A program made the position numbers and the translations under genes. From Brachypodium distachyon (taxonomy: Eukaryota; Streptophyta; Magnoliopsida; Poales; Poaceae): a DNA stretch of 64,000 bases. The notes beneath the pieces are model-generated. The model was not told where the DNA came from. It ran no database searches and worked only from the letters and a program-made list of their open reading frames with translations. Shown piece by piece: positions 21,853 to 34,257 of the stretch. Every line of letters starts with the position of its first letter. Position 1 is the stretch's first letter. Location of the stretch: positions 24,171,001 to 24,235,000 of the forward strand of contig NC_016131.3 of the NCBI RefSeq assembly GCF_000005505.3, in the 5' to 3' direction.

Positions 21853-24800
21853 ATGGGTGAGATGAACTGGGTGAACAGGAAGATCCACCTCTACAACGTC
21901 ACCATGGGCCTCTACATGCTCGATTGGTGGGAGCGATGCCTCTTCAGTATCCTTCGGTTTATGTTTCCGCAATCAATTTCAGCAGCTGTTTCGTAGATCT
22001 GTTTCAGTTTATGGCTAATTTCTCGCTAGTTTCGTTCAATTTTGTTGTTGTTGTTGTTAGAATTAGATCCCCTATTGGCTATCAGCAAAGCAAGATTTAG
22101 GTTTGGGTACGAGGTCCAATTGGTTTATGTGCTACAACCACTTTCTCCCCATGTGGTTATTGATTTGTCGAATCATATCGATTTTGCAGTTGCTAATTTG
22201 TTCCTCTAAGGCTCATTTGTTTGGCTAGTTCTTGGATTGGTTTTTTCCTTTAACTCGAGTAGACATAATGGTGCTGATCCTGCTCTGTTTTATCTGCTTA
22301 AATGGATCTCGCTTCGCCATGGATGTCTATCAGAGGTACGCACCGCCCTCTCTAATCTCCCATCTCTACTCTGGAACGTTATATCAAATTTCTGTACCTG
22401 CTAGGTGTCAGATTTAGTTTAATCACGAGTCTATGAGTTAGAATTTTGCTATGTGTGGTCTTGAGGTTTCTGTAGTTTTCTCATGTCCTGAAGTGGGCAT
22501 ATATAGCTGTAATTTCTGCATCTATAGGACTACTATTTGCAATCTGTTGCAATGAGAATGGCACAGCTATGTGGAAAAGGTCCATAGCTCGTTGAATCCT
22601 TTTATTTTAGTGAAGAGTGAGTATATCGGTGATACTTCAACTTTTGACTTAAGAAGTTCGTTGAAAATAAAGAGATTAGCATGCAGAAAGAAAGGAGTAA
22701 AGAAATAAGGCTGGAAAGGAACCACGGTTGCAAATGATCACACTGTAATTAGCTTGGGCACCGTTTTAGCGAGTTTGAACCACGTGTCCTGATATTGATG
22801 GCAACAGTGAATCACACCAGACAACATTGCTTGTCCCTTGAAACGTGAATTGATTATGTGTTTCTGTAGTGTCCATTATGCTTCGTTGCAGGTTATTTTT
22901 ATCTGTAGTGTCAATGTTAAGATGGGTTTTGGTTCTTGAGTACAACAATCAATATAGTAGTAGTAAACCGGACTTTTACTTCCAAAAACACGTTTAAGTG
23001 GTCCAGAAAGTTCTAAAAGTGTTGTTTTCCGCTGGATATTTATGTCCCAAACTAGCAGATGATATTGCAATTCACCTGGCGCTAGATGTTGACATGGCAC
23101 CTCCCCTTTCTCCTTCCCAGCAGAACACATGGACATTCCCTCGAGCACGCCGTGTGCATACCCACCACGTCTAACCCATTGCACACAACATCCATCACTC
23201 CTTACTAGCATTCTACAGCTAATCGATTGCATCGGATATGATCAGGAACGCCGTGCACATGTTGCTATGGCCAGGCAGCCTCGACAGGGCTTGCACATTG
23301 ATTCCAGAGCTTGAGCCCGTAGACCGGTCTTTGTCAGCCTTACATGCACGGATGCACCTACCAACTTTGGACCTTTTTGAACCACTTAAACAAGTTTTGT
23401 GGATTTAAATGTTCAGTTCTCAAGATTATGGGCGTATGATATTAGTCAGGAACAAACCTAAAGCTTATAGGATGTTACTGTCCTGATGCAGATTTAAGGA
23501 GTGAAGTCCATATAGAAACGCTGAGGTTTCCCGAAAAGATCACTTAACCTCCTGAGGTATACTACCAAGTATTTAACCCCTGTGGTTTGATAAACCATCT
23601 AAATCACCTATGCCCCTAATTAAGTAATTAAGCGGTTCGGGAGGGTTAGGCTTGCCACACAGGGCTCTCGTCTGTCGCATGATGGGTGTCCTCTCGTTTC
23701 CTGGTGAAGAGTGTCGCAGAGGTACCCGCAATCGACTGCAGCATGATGGGATGCTCTTCTCGAGTCTTCACTCACTCGTTGTGGCTAGGTGGATTTGCTG
23801 TTTCTCGTGTGCTGCAGTTGATTGCGATGCCAGTGTGGTTGCCGTGCGTCGACGGTTTGGTCCCGGGCGTCTGTCGCTGAGACTGCTGCGTTTGGGTGAT
23901 TTGAAGTGCTTCTGTTTGTCTGCCGTTGTTGGAATTTCGAATATTCTAGGTGGCTGGATGATTTTTCATGAATTTAGTTTGATTCTTGTTACCATATCAA
24001 TGGAGTGTGTAGGCTGCAGCTGTTATGCAGCTTGTTAAGCGATTTCATGGATATCAACGTGAAGGGGGGCTCTTATTACTTCATTGAACGAGCACGAGCC
24101 AGAGATTCCAAAGAGTTCAGGATAGCATCGCTAGCTAGATCCTCATGTCTGACTAGCCAATTAGATAACTAACACTACTACATTTTCATGTTTGTTCACT
24201 CTTTGTTTTGTACAAATATTTCACATTTCGTATGCATATTTCAAAGATTGCTCTGGCTTTTATTTTTGTACACAAAAGAACCCTCCTCCTAGTTCACTAA
24301 TTTCTACGAAGGTACTAGATCTTTTGGATTTGAAAAAAGTTTCGGAATATGCATGCCCGTATATTAGCAAGGGCAGAGTGGACGATGGAACAGGGCCCCT
24401 AATTTTTTGGGCCCCCCAAAATTTAGTTAAGTATATGTATTAATTTGCAGGCTGGGTATTAGGTGAAGATAGAATCAATATAGCCCACCAAGCGCATGCA
24501 GCCCTTTCAAGCTCACGACTAAAGGAAACTAACGCATATGCTTCCTAATTGCTCTTTCTTTCGTCCCCTAATCGCCTGCTAAATCTCTAATCTGATTTCT
24601 CACACACATTGGCCTATGCAACTCCCCCAGCCTGAAAATCAATCTAGCAGACACCAATCTCTACTCCAGTTCACCAACGTTTTTTCCTAATTCCACTTTG
24701 GATCATTAGGATTTTCCAAACATGGGGCCTCATTTTATGTTTGGCACAGGGGCCTCCAAAGTCTAGAGATGGCCCTGGGAATATGCTCCCAATGTGCTTA

Positions 24801-26205
24801 TGACGTAATAGCTGGCGGATCTTCAGCCAGTGTGTATCATCTTACGAGAATACAATGTGGCATAGATAACCCAGAAGAACTATGCGCATAAAAGTCTTTG
24901 CCGAGAAGGATAACCCTAGAGTTCTGTCTGTCTTCGCATTTGGATAAGTGCTGATTTCCAAGAATGTGTATCTTACTATAAGGTGGTAATCTCTTATGAT
25001 AATCATCCATGCCTTAAACGCATCCTAATGTCTGAAAGTTGGGTAGGCTGGATTTGATGGTTATTTACTCTAGATGGCAAAGAAATTTGATTAACATGCC
25101 TAATCTGTTGGTCGCTACGAGGATTGACTAATGTTTCAGCTCTAGCTAGTGAGTGTGCTACAGGCAGATAACATGCGTGCTTTTGCAGCGTTATACATAG
25201 TGATACCTGGACTTGTGTTTGCACGGACTGAACCAGATATGATCAATTAAATAATGTGGGAATAGGTAATCACATGTTTTTTGGCACAGCATAGGAAATC
25301 TCTTCACTGTATATTTAGCTCAGAGTCCAGCATGGCAACTGGCAAACTATGTATGCAATACTACCCTCCCAAACAACTTAAAAAGGGTGGCAGGGGCTGA
25401 TTTAAATACCTGGTATTATACCTTGGGGTTAAGCGATGTCTTGTGAAACCTCAGGTGGGTATATTGACTTGACTCATTTTTATTTGCTTTTATCAAACAC
25501 ATGATGGTGCCAAGCTACCAACCAACCGCACTGTTGCTCCTTTCTTTCTGCCACTGCCAACCACATGAAGTACTGAGCTGTACTGCCACGTCCAAGGAAT
25601 TAGTGGTTGTTTTACGGTTTTAGGAGGGGCTTTTTTGTTTTTTCTCAGGTCATAGTTTTCCCCTTTTTTCAGTTGCTGTGTAATGGTTAAAATGTTCTAT
25701 AAAGTTCAGACTTTTCTCCCTAATAACAACTGTACACAACCTGAGTATGACATGGAATGTTTCCATCTTGGAGCAAGAGTGTTGAATGGATCAATGAACA
25801 ATATAAAGCTTTTTAACCATGGACATCTTTCAGCTAAACTTCGGTTGTACAGTTGTACTGCTATTTCAATCATAACAAATCTATGAACTATATTCGTGTT
25901 GAAATCACCACTCATCTAGTTTCCTTTCAACATAAAAAACCCTGTCATCTAGTTCCAAAACTGTGCACCATATTACATGTTCTGCATCTAAACCAGCTGG
26001 TTCACGGTTAGAAATCCATCTGATTTTTGAACATTCTGTTGCTTTTTTTATTCATACAAGAAAATACTAAAACCTCTAGAAATTTTGAGTTCCTATTTTT
26101 TAACCATCTCTTTTGGTCATATTGTTGTCCCTTTTCAGCCATCTGAAGTCTCGGTTTATGCATGGCGGGAACCATGGCATGGGAGGAATCGGCATGCCCT
26201 CATAG
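21853..26205 (+). CDS. ssSPT: Small subunit of serine palmitoyltransferase (ssSPT-like)
   Basis: Three exons, 21853-21946, 22263-22335 and 26139-26205, with GT-AG introns, give 77 residues. The protein starts [20 protein letters not shown] and continues [12 protein letters not shown] membrane segment follows ([20 protein letters not shown]), then DVYQSHLKSRF. This is the pattern of the small SPT subunit, which activates the LCB1/LCB2 enzyme in the ER that makes long-chain bases from serine and palmitoyl-CoA. M1 or M4 could start; M4 (21862) would give the family's usual MNW start. A Gly/His/Met-rich tail ([15 protein letters not shown]) lengthens it beyond the roughly 56 residues usual for plants. 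Intron 2 is 3.8 kb and carries a hAT-like MITE. A broken exon-1 copy lies at 5989-6121. Confidence 0.86.
24352..24777. mobile_element. hAT-like non-autonomous element in ssSPT intron 2
   Basis: The 8-bp direct repeat GGAATATG flanks the element at 24344-24351 and 24778-24785. The right end inverted reads CAGGGCCATCTCTAGAC, and the left end CATGCCCGTATATTAGC is a diverged match. Internally it has GGGCCCC-rich arms. There is no coding capacity. Confidence 0.7.
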
Positions 26206-27029
26206 TCGTTGAACAGAGAAGAAAAACATGCTGGTTCTGAAATCTGAATGCGGTTCAAGTAACTCGGTTTCGTAGTTTTGTATATGTGTAATCTGCTTAA
26301 GTTTTTCTTTTTTTGTGTGTGTTAATTTTGCACTATGTCAAGTGGTAGATTGTACTGTGAGATGGCTTGCCGTAAGATAGTAGTACCGTGCATAACTTAA
26401 TTGTCGTATGACTATGAGCTCAGTGACCGCCTCTTTGCATTCTGTGCTGCCGGAACAGTGTGTAGAGGTGAACGATCTCTTACGAGTTTGTCAATGCTAG
26501 AATTTAGAACAGGCGTCATGCATGGAAACACTGCGCACCTATCCGGGCATTTCCGCGTATAGTACCTGCGTGGACATGTCCAAATTGCATTGTATAGCGT
26601 GCTGAAGGTAATCACATTGACGGATAGCAAAGGTTAGCATAGATAACAGAACCGAAGAAACCAGTATAGCATGATACAAGTTGTCACAGGGAATAACCAC
26701 TAACCTTGAACTGCTTCCACCTCGTCGCATGTGTCTGATAGAGTATGAATACGGAGTGATGCTTTTCATCATTTTCATGCATAAAGAGGAATTCAACGGA
26801 TGCTTTCTTTAAAATGTTATAGCTTTGTATAAGTAAAATTTCTTAAAATTTGAACTTTATAGAAAAATCTATTGACATTTTGCAACTATAACTTAGTTTT
26901 ATCAAACGTCTTATTTAATGTTGTAAATATTAGTAATTTTTTCTTAAAATTTGATCAAACTTTAAGAAATTTCATTTAGTAACAAAACGAGAACATCTTA
27001 TATTTAAAAACGTAGGTCGTTGTAATATA
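26206..27029. other. 3' flank of ssSPT and intergenic
   Basis: 26206-26400 is probably 3' UTR. 26810-27010 is AT-rich with an imperfect inverted arrangement around AAGTTTGATCAAA/TTTTATCAAAC and may be a decayed MITE. No gene is seen. Confidence 0.4.
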
Positions 27030-27140
27030 CTCCCTCTGATTCTAAATTCTTGACTGAAATTTGTCTAAATATAGATGCATCTATTCTTAAAAAGGGTTTA
27101 AATACATGTAATATTTCGACAACAATTTAGGATCGGAGGA
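27030..27140. mobile_element. Stowaway-type MITE
   Basis: It starts with TA then CTCCCTCTGATTCTAAATTC and ends TTTAGGATCGGAGGA. The length of about 110 bp and internal ATAGATGCATCTATTCTTAA match the copies at 29758 and 32503. It lies about 600 bp upstream of the XBAT35-like start codon. Confidence 0.8.
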
Positions 27141-27745
27141 TGAAATAAGTTGTTTTCATGATATGTAAATTACCCATACGAAGTACGGACTGTGAATGAT
27201 AGTCAACCCTGCCTGACTACTGCATTTCCTTGTCTCCCAAGGCGCGAAGACCCAAAGCCAGGTTTGTCTAGCCGGTTTAGTTTTACCGCAGGATGCCTTG
27301 TTTTGAGTTTAGACGGACGAGCACGGCGTCATTTGCCGTCACATCCCGCGTCGATTGCTGAGCTCTCCCAAGTCCCAAATCCCAATCCCTTCGCCCCGAA
27401 GGAAAAACGAAACCAGGAAAGAAATTTCTAAATTTCGCCTTAATTTCTCACCAATTCCCAAACCACCGCGCATTAAAAGTCCCACCGAAATCTCCTATCC
27501 CCCGGTCCAGTCTGATCTGTATCCGCAACACCGCAGAAGCAACCTCTTCCTCTTGGTCTCCCGCGGCAGGGGATCTCCGGGTAACCGGGGTTCGTGAGCC
27601 CTGCGATCCCTCGCCTCCGAAGGCATCGGATTCCGCGCGCGCGGTTCGGATTCCCCGGTTGTGCTGTCCTGACTCTTTGGGGGTTTCTGAGCAATTCCTT
27701 CCAGAAGAAGAGCGTTCCCCAATTTGTGCTGTCTGGTGAGTCCAG

Positions 27746-30700
27746 ATGGGGCTGCAGCAATCCAAGGAGGAGCTGCTGTACCAGCAGGTGAATTACGGCA
27801 ATATTGAGGGGATTCGGACCCTCCGGACGCAGGGCGCTGGCCTTGAGGCAAGCACAATTTCTCCTCGTTCGTATATATATTCCTTTCGATTACATGAGGT
27901 TTGTTATATGCCTGGGGATTTATTTTCCTCAATGGGGGTGAACTGTTCCTCGCAGTGGATTGACAAGGAAGGGAAGACGCCCCTGATGGTTGCGAGTATG
28001 CGCCCTGATCTGCTGAATGTGGCCAAAGTTCTGATTGAATTGGGTGCAAATGTGAATGCGTACCGGCCTGGTATGGATGATTTTCTCATGCCTGTCTTAA
28101 TGGACTGCCAGTCGAACTTAGATTATAACCATTATTCCTAGGATGCATAGCGGGGGATTTGCGCGGTTGGGGCGAGTACGAAGTAGTTATTTGAAGCTTA
28201 GAACTTGGAATTGGCTGAAATCCGTTGTGTTGCTTCAATCAAAAGGGGGTTGATTTGGCCAGTGTCATAGGTGTAAAAATTGTGCATACACTGAGGATAT
28301 GCAGCAACACGATGAAGTTTCTTTGGACTAAAGCTGCCCATTCTAATAGAAAACCAGTGCAGATTGTTGTCAAGTTAGAAAAAAGCTTATTGTTACATTT
28401 AATTACACTTGAGTATTACATTTCATGCGAAACGAAACCAGGGGAGCTGTAACATCACAGTATCGACATACACCATACCAGCTTTGCTGGAAAGAAATTT
28501 CTCATTTCATGTGATTCATTTATCTTACTAACGATCTAATATCTTTAGGACTATTACTGGATGCATGGTGAAGTAAAGAGATGCAACTTTTTTTGTTATT
28601 ACTGTTGTAATGCCTCCCATTTCTCTTTATATTTGTAGGATCACACGCTGGGACCGCTTTGCATCATGCTGCCAAGAGAGGACTTGAGCTGACTGTCCAT
28701 TTACTTCTCTCGCATGGAGGTATATGATGCAGTAGATCTAACCATGGCTCCATCTTTTTGCCCCATGAAGCTATTAAAAAACCTTTTTTTTTTGCAGCTA
28801 ATCCTTTTATAACAAATGATGATTGCAATACTGCACTTGATTTGGCTAGAGAAAAGGGTCATGTAAAAGTTGTTAGGGCCATAGAGGTATACATTTTCTT
28901 TAATTCCCATTTTGCTTTAGTGTACTTGTGGTGGCTTTCTCATTTTCATCGGTTGCTGCTATAAGTTATTATTATTTTTCATCGGTTGCTATTTGTTCTT
29001 TGATTATTTTCAGGGACGCATTTCTCTTTTTTGTGGCTGGATGAGGGAGAATTATGGTCCTGGCTTTTTGGAAGCATTTGCTCCTCAATTCATGACTAGA
29101 AAGATGTAACATTCCTATGGCCTTCTTCACATGGTTTTCTGTACTCTATTTTATTATATCAAGTTCACATAGATGTGAGAATCATTTCAGGGTATATTTT
29201 ATGATTTCTTTCTTACCTTGAATTTTCTCCCCAGTTGGGCAGTGATTTTACCCCGTGAAGCACGGAATCCAGCAAGACCTGTCAAGCTTGAGTTAGCAAT
29301 ATATCCTGAATTGCAGGTAATGATCATTTAGTTCCAGAAGAATTAAAGACATAATGCTTTTGGTTCTTACTGTTGTGCTTCGCCTCGGCAGTAACCACTG
29401 TACTTCCTTCATTGTTGTGTTATGTTTGCAATTTTATGTTTTAGAGTTCTATCATTTATAATATTTCTATTTTCTGAATAAGCAGGCTTCTAAACCTCGT
29501 GCTGTAGTTAAACTTTGGAAATCTCAAATTGAGGAACCAAAATATAACCAGGCTGACCCTTCCATGGCAATTTTTGACAAAGTTACAAGTATGTACAATG
29601 TTTTACTTTTTCAGTCCCAAATTATGCAAGTTTGAAATGCTTGTTTGTGTTGTTGACTATGTGCTTTATCAATCTTTCCATGAGTAATTTACTTAAAATC
29701 ACCACATTTGAGGCATTGTTCTGACATAAGCACCAAAATTTTAATCTTTCCTTCTTACTCCCTCCGTCCCATAATTCTTGTCTCAAATTTGCCCAAAAAT
29801 GGATGATCTATTCCTAAAAAGCGTCTAGATACATGTGATATTTCGACAAAAACACAGGATGGAGGGAGTATAAAGTTTGGAGTTGGTGGTCGTCCTATCA
29901 CCAGGCTTTATGGCAATGGTTCATAGGCTGACTATCATGTTCTCTTCATTTATCAATTTTCTTTTTCTTGATGATTCCGTAGCAAAGCACGTGGACAAAG
30001 TTAGTTCTTTTTTTAAAACCCACCAGTAATGGGTTAGTCGTTGCTCACACCACAGATTATTAGTTGAGTGCTTGGGCACGAAAACTGACAACGGGGCCCA
30101 CCCCTCAGGTCTGACGTGGTGATGCGTTAGTTGAGTGCTACTCTGGATTAGCCATTGGGTGGGCGTGTCCTGGATGATGCAGCCGGCCGGATGTCGCTGG
30201 CACCAGACCACCGCGCTAGTCTAATGCTGAAGCAGCTCGTCCTGGAAGCCGTCGGCGGGGAAGTCGACAGCCAGCTCCTCATGTGGGCATTGTGCACTTG
30301 CATCTGCATGGCATGCATGCTTGTTATATACATTGATGATCGATGCAAACAATACTTCTAATCTATCAAAGTGAATCCATCAACTTATTCTGCATTATCC
30401 AAATACACTCGAATCCATGAAAGTTAATCGATCGGAGTCAAGTATAACATTTGAGAGAGGCATTAAGCTATTGATGGATGAACTCAAGTACTCATGGCGT
30501 CGACCAATGTGGTGCTGTTCATGATGATGGTGGCGTGGTTGTATGTCCCCCTCTGTCCTGGCCGTGGTGCCAAGGCCCTGCTGCTTCCCGGTGTTGACGA
30601 TGGGCCAGCTGAACACCCATACATGCTCGGCAGCGTCCATGACACAGTCCAGTGTGGCGTGCTGGCGCTGCACATCCTGGTGAGGTGGTCGGCAGCCGTG

Positions 30701-33437
30701 GACGCAAGGTCTAGCACCAGCTTCCTGTCTTGCTTCTGGATCATGTACCACGCCACAGAGACACCGCCATGGTGCTGGTAGTGCTCCGTGCCGGTAATCT
30801 GCAGCTCGAAAAAAAAAATGTTAAAATTTGTTGGAGCAGCTAGCCGCTGCTGCTCCTTCTTCCTCGGGCTTCCTCTCAAAGTCTCAAAGCTGCAGCTTGG
30901 TTTTCTGCCGCGGCAGAAACATTCCTACCGCGGCAGGAATCAGCAGCTCTTCACGAACAAGAACAGAAGAATCACAGAGACATCTTTGGCAACGGGCTGC
31001 CTCTCACGGCCCTTCTTTTCTCCTTCCTTTTCTCTCCTCTTGTTACCGAAAAAAAACATGATTACAATGCATGCCTTATATAGAGCCAATAGGCCGTTAG
31101 CCCCTAAACTGACGCTACGTGCACCTAACCGAGATCTGCCCCTCCTGAGATCACTCCAGGCTTCGCACGACCCGGCCAGCTCCTAACAAACCTTCCATAC
31201 TCTCCTGAAATCTCTCCAAGAGTTGCCTAATACGTTGGGTCATCTTCTGAACTCGATCGACCGTGCCGCATCTCACGGCATCTCGCCTGGACGTCGCATC
31301 TCACGACGCACACCGGCATCTCACCACCATGTCAGTCGATCTTCAGCCCAAAAAACCAAACACCTAAACTACATGCAAATGAAAAATAAACATCTAGATA
31401 CACATATATCAAGATTAGCTCTAACAAAATTTTGTGGGTGGTGATGTTAGAAAGCCGTCCAAATATGTGGTGGTTATGAGTACTTTACTGATATTTCCAT
31501 TTTAGTGAAATTTTATGTAATGCTTGTCTCACTGTCAAAAACAGTTTGCTAAGAGAACAGTGGGCCTATTCTTAGTGATGAACTCATGATTTTGGTAGAA
31601 TTGTTGTCCTAAAGGAGAACTACACGCCCATCCACATTTTCTAAAGCAAGTTTGTTATTTCTATATGTAGTGATTCCTTTTGCTTTGTATACATACACCT
31701 ATACACATATACAAACACATGCAGAGTTTCCTTTTCCTCTTTATACAAAGGTAGTGTTGTGAAGTGTGGTTACTTCAAATATTTTAGTGATGTTTCATTA
31801 CATCTTACTCCCTCCGTTTGGGTTTATAAGGCTCGTATTGAAATTTGTGCCACACTTTAACCAACAATTATTCAAATTATATTTAGTATATGTATATAAA
31901 AGTTATACAATTAGAAAGAGTTTTTCAATACGAATCCAACAATATATCTTTTGTGCCGCAATAATATCATATTAGCAATGCAATTTTTGATCAAAGTTTT
32001 GCATAAAATTCCGCGTGGGTCTTACATACCCAAACGGAGGGAGTATATTATTGTTGCATGGTTATCTGTGACTAATACCTTCCATCATAGACATAATTTG
32101 GTTTCTGTCGGATCAGCTGCACTTAAATGTCACATTGCAATATTAACTGGGACTTATCGTGGTGCCATTTCTTTCTAATCTTATGTGAATATTTACAGAA
32201 ACTCGATACAAGATTCTATCGGCGTTTGAAGGTGACAAGCAGCAGATTCGATCATTTTATAGTGCATGTTGTGGCATGGCACAGGTGATATTAGTTGACT
32301 TTCTGAAATGTTTCCATTACTAACTAATCACTCGCTGTATATTCCGAACTATCTTTTAAGAGAAACCTTCATTTCTGAAATGATCAATAATAATGATACT
32401 ACTCTACCTAGTGTTTTGAATTGTTGATGGATATAATGTTTGGTTTATGTAAGTTAGAGTCGACATAAAATTGTTAACCTCAATACAGAAACAAAACATC
32501 TACTCCGATCCATATTAATTGTCTCAAATTTGTCCAAATATGGATGTATCTATGCCTAAAAAGCGTTTAGATACATGTAATATTTCGATAATTAATATGA
32601 ATCGGAGGGAGTAATTTTCTAAACATCCCCTTTTTTCAGGTTGTCAGCATGGTTCCTGCACGACCAGCAAATGCCCCAGTTCCAAATCCATTACCAATAA
32701 ATACGTCTTCAACACCTTCAGTGCTATCCACTCCCAGCAAGGAGGATGTTGAGTTAGCGATGGCTATCAATGCCTCCATTCAATCAGCTATAGCAGAGGG
32801 AGTGCCCAACATTGAGCCAACAACATCCACTATAAACACCAATGGCTGGGGAAACACTGCAAACAGCTCTCTCAGCGGATGGGGCCCACCAGACGCTCAT
32901 GCACCTTCAAAGATTAGTGGCCAAGGACAGGCTGATGCCCCAAGCAGCAGCACATACAACGGATGGGATATACCTGGAACAAGCGCTAGCCAAAGTTCGT
33001 CCACGCCTAACAAAAGCCAAACAAACCCTTCAGTTGTGATTCCACAGGAGGTACCTCCGACTGTTCCAACACCCACTGCTCTTCCAGCTATTCCAACACC
33101 GACTGCACCACCACTTGCTGAAGGAACCTTCTACAATGGTCCAATTCAGTACCCATCCATAGATTTCACACCAGTTGATGTAACCATGCCTACTGCCGAA
33201 GGTGCTGTGGTGGTAAACTCTTCGAAACCTGGAGAAAATGACGCGGACACAAGCAGTGGTAACACTCCCTCAGGTACTTGTGTTATTTGTTTAGATGCGC
33301 CTGTGGAAGGGGCCTGCATTCCATGCGGTCACATGGCTGGTTGCATGTCCTGCTTGAAAGATATAGAGTCCAAGAAATGGGGGTGTCCCATTTGTCGTGC
33401 CAAGATTAACCAGATTATCCGCCTGTACGCAGTTTAA
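27746..33437 (+). CDS. XBAT35: Ankyrin-repeat RING E3 ubiquitin ligase, XBAT34/XBAT35 (XBOS34) type
   Basis: Nine exons: 27746-27847, 27956-28070, 28639-28719, 28798-28886, 29014-29105, 29235-29316, 29486-29588, 32199-32284 and 32640-33437. They give 515 residues, near the family's usual length. The N-terminus is MGLQQSKEELLYQQVNYGNI. Ankyrin repeats lie at about residues 36-70 (DKEGKTPLMVASMRPDLLNV), 77-105 (GTALHHAAKRGLELTVHLLL) and 110-135 (DCNTALDLAREKGHVKVVRA). A conserved middle domain follows (MRENYGPGFLEAFAPQF, ELAIYPELQ). A UIM-like segment (EDVELAMAINASIQSAI) and a Ser/Thr/Pro-rich linker lead to a C-terminal RING (CVICLDAP...CIPCGHMAGC...WGCPICR) ending RLYAV. It would transfer ubiquitin to substrates bound by the ankyrin part. 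Intron 1 starts with GC (GAG|GCAAGC). Intron 8 is 2.6 kb and holds a solo LTR and two MITEs. The ORF is intact. Confidence 0.94.
29758..29868. mobile_element. Stowaway MITE in XBAT35-like intron 8
   Basis: 111 bp flanked by TA on both sides. The ends are CTCCCTCCGTCCC and its inverse GGATGGAGGGAG. The inside matches the copy at 32503. Confidence 0.9.
29930..30820. other. Intron sequence with an unidentified coding-like fragment
   Basis: Inside intron 8, 30480-30880 is GC-rich. Its minus strand is open for 131 codons with ITGTEHYQHHGGVSVAWYMI and KLVLDLASTAADHLTRMCS, which read like real protein sequence. The plus strand also has a 95-codon frame starting with a hydrophobic segment. I do not recognise the family. 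A captured gene fragment is possible. Confidence 0.3.
30829..31426 (-). mobile_element. Solo LTR (about 598 bp) with 5-bp target-site duplication
   Basis: It starts TGTTGGAG and ends CTCTAACA, perfect inverted LTR ends. AAATT flanks it on both sides (30824-30828 and 31427-31431). On the minus strand a TATA box (CTCTATATAAGGC) lies near 31085, so the LTR points leftwards, against the host gene. No internal retrotransposon sequence is present, so it arose by recombination between two LTRs. The ends suit a Copia-type element, but the superfamily is inference. Confidence 0.88.
31808..32043. mobile_element. Stowaway-type MITE, 236 bp, in XBAT35-like intron 8
   Basis: The ends are CTCCCTCCGTTTGGGT and the inverse ACCCAAACGGAGGGAG. 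TA flanks both ends. It is a different family from the 110-bp copies and lies 155 bp upstream of exon 8. Confidence 0.9.
32503..32611. mobile_element. Stowaway MITE just upstream of the last XBAT35-like exon
   Basis: 109 bp flanked by TA. The ends are CTCCGATCCATATTAATT and its inverse ending ATCGGAGGGAG. It ends only 28 bp before exon 9, so it sets the sequence next to the 3' splice site. Confidence 0.88.
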
Positions 33438-34093
33438 AAAGTTTGAACAGTGGACCAGCAAGTCGGCAAGAGCAATGCCTGAGTTTAATGGGGGGAAGCA
33501 TCATCTATAATGTATGCGATGATGTGATACTGCAGAATTTGTACCTTCTTATGTGAACTATCTGAAGCTACAATGCAGCAGGCAACTTGTGTATAGATGT
33601 CCGACGATTCTGTTGTGCATATAGAGTGTAAGCTTTTGTCTTGCTGACTGCTGAGAGAATTTCAAACGAACCACTTCCGCACTCAAGGTATTGAGTATTG
33701 ACTCTGCCTGGTGTACCATGTTGTAACTTCCTCGCCAGTTAGTTGTGCTGCCGTGTAGTGAAGGGCTGAGGCCGTGGTTATAAACTGGTAAACTCTGAAA
33801 TTAATGAATTGCTAGGAAAGTAAATAGTGTATCTATGACATGGGAAACACAAGGAAGAAACTACACTATCTTCTATACTACTATTCTACTCCACTTGGCT
33901 GGAGCAGCTACCGGTTGAAGCCTTGCAGTTGGTTCGGCAAACGGTCTCATGAGCTGGAGGAAACAAAAAAAAATCGAATAGCAATAGAACCTGACAAGTA
34001 CTAGGGATAGCGTGGTAACAATATCTAGTAGATAATGCAATTTATTTAGAAGAAATAATGTAACGAGTTCTTACGACATTGGTTCAGTCAGAG
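33438..34093. other. XBAT35-like 3' UTR and intergenic
   Basis: 33438-33830 is probably 3' UTR. No further gene is seen. Confidence 0.5.
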
Positions 34094-34249
34094 CAGGGAT
34101 AGAGTAGGGATGCAAACGGGATCCCACGAAAGTCCCGCTTCTAATTCATTTTTCAAATCTTCTATTCAAAATTTTGTTCAGAATTTGAATAAGAGATTTG
34201 AGAATTGAATTAGAAGCGGGGCTTTCGTGGGATCCCGTTTGCACCCTTA
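34094..34249. mobile_element. hAT-like foldback MITE with 8-bp target duplication
   Basis: AGTCAGAG flanks it at 34086-34093 and 34250-34257. Inside, GATGCAAACGGGATCCCACG... and its near-perfect inverse CGTGGGATCCCGTTTGCACC form arms of about 40 bp, leaving only a short centre. It could fold into one long hairpin. Confidence 0.85.
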
Positions 34250-34257
34250 AGTCAGAG

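Noticed and set aside
23652..24038. 128-codon gene in ssSPT intron 2
   Set aside because: No start context, domain or splice support. Probably chance in intron sequence.
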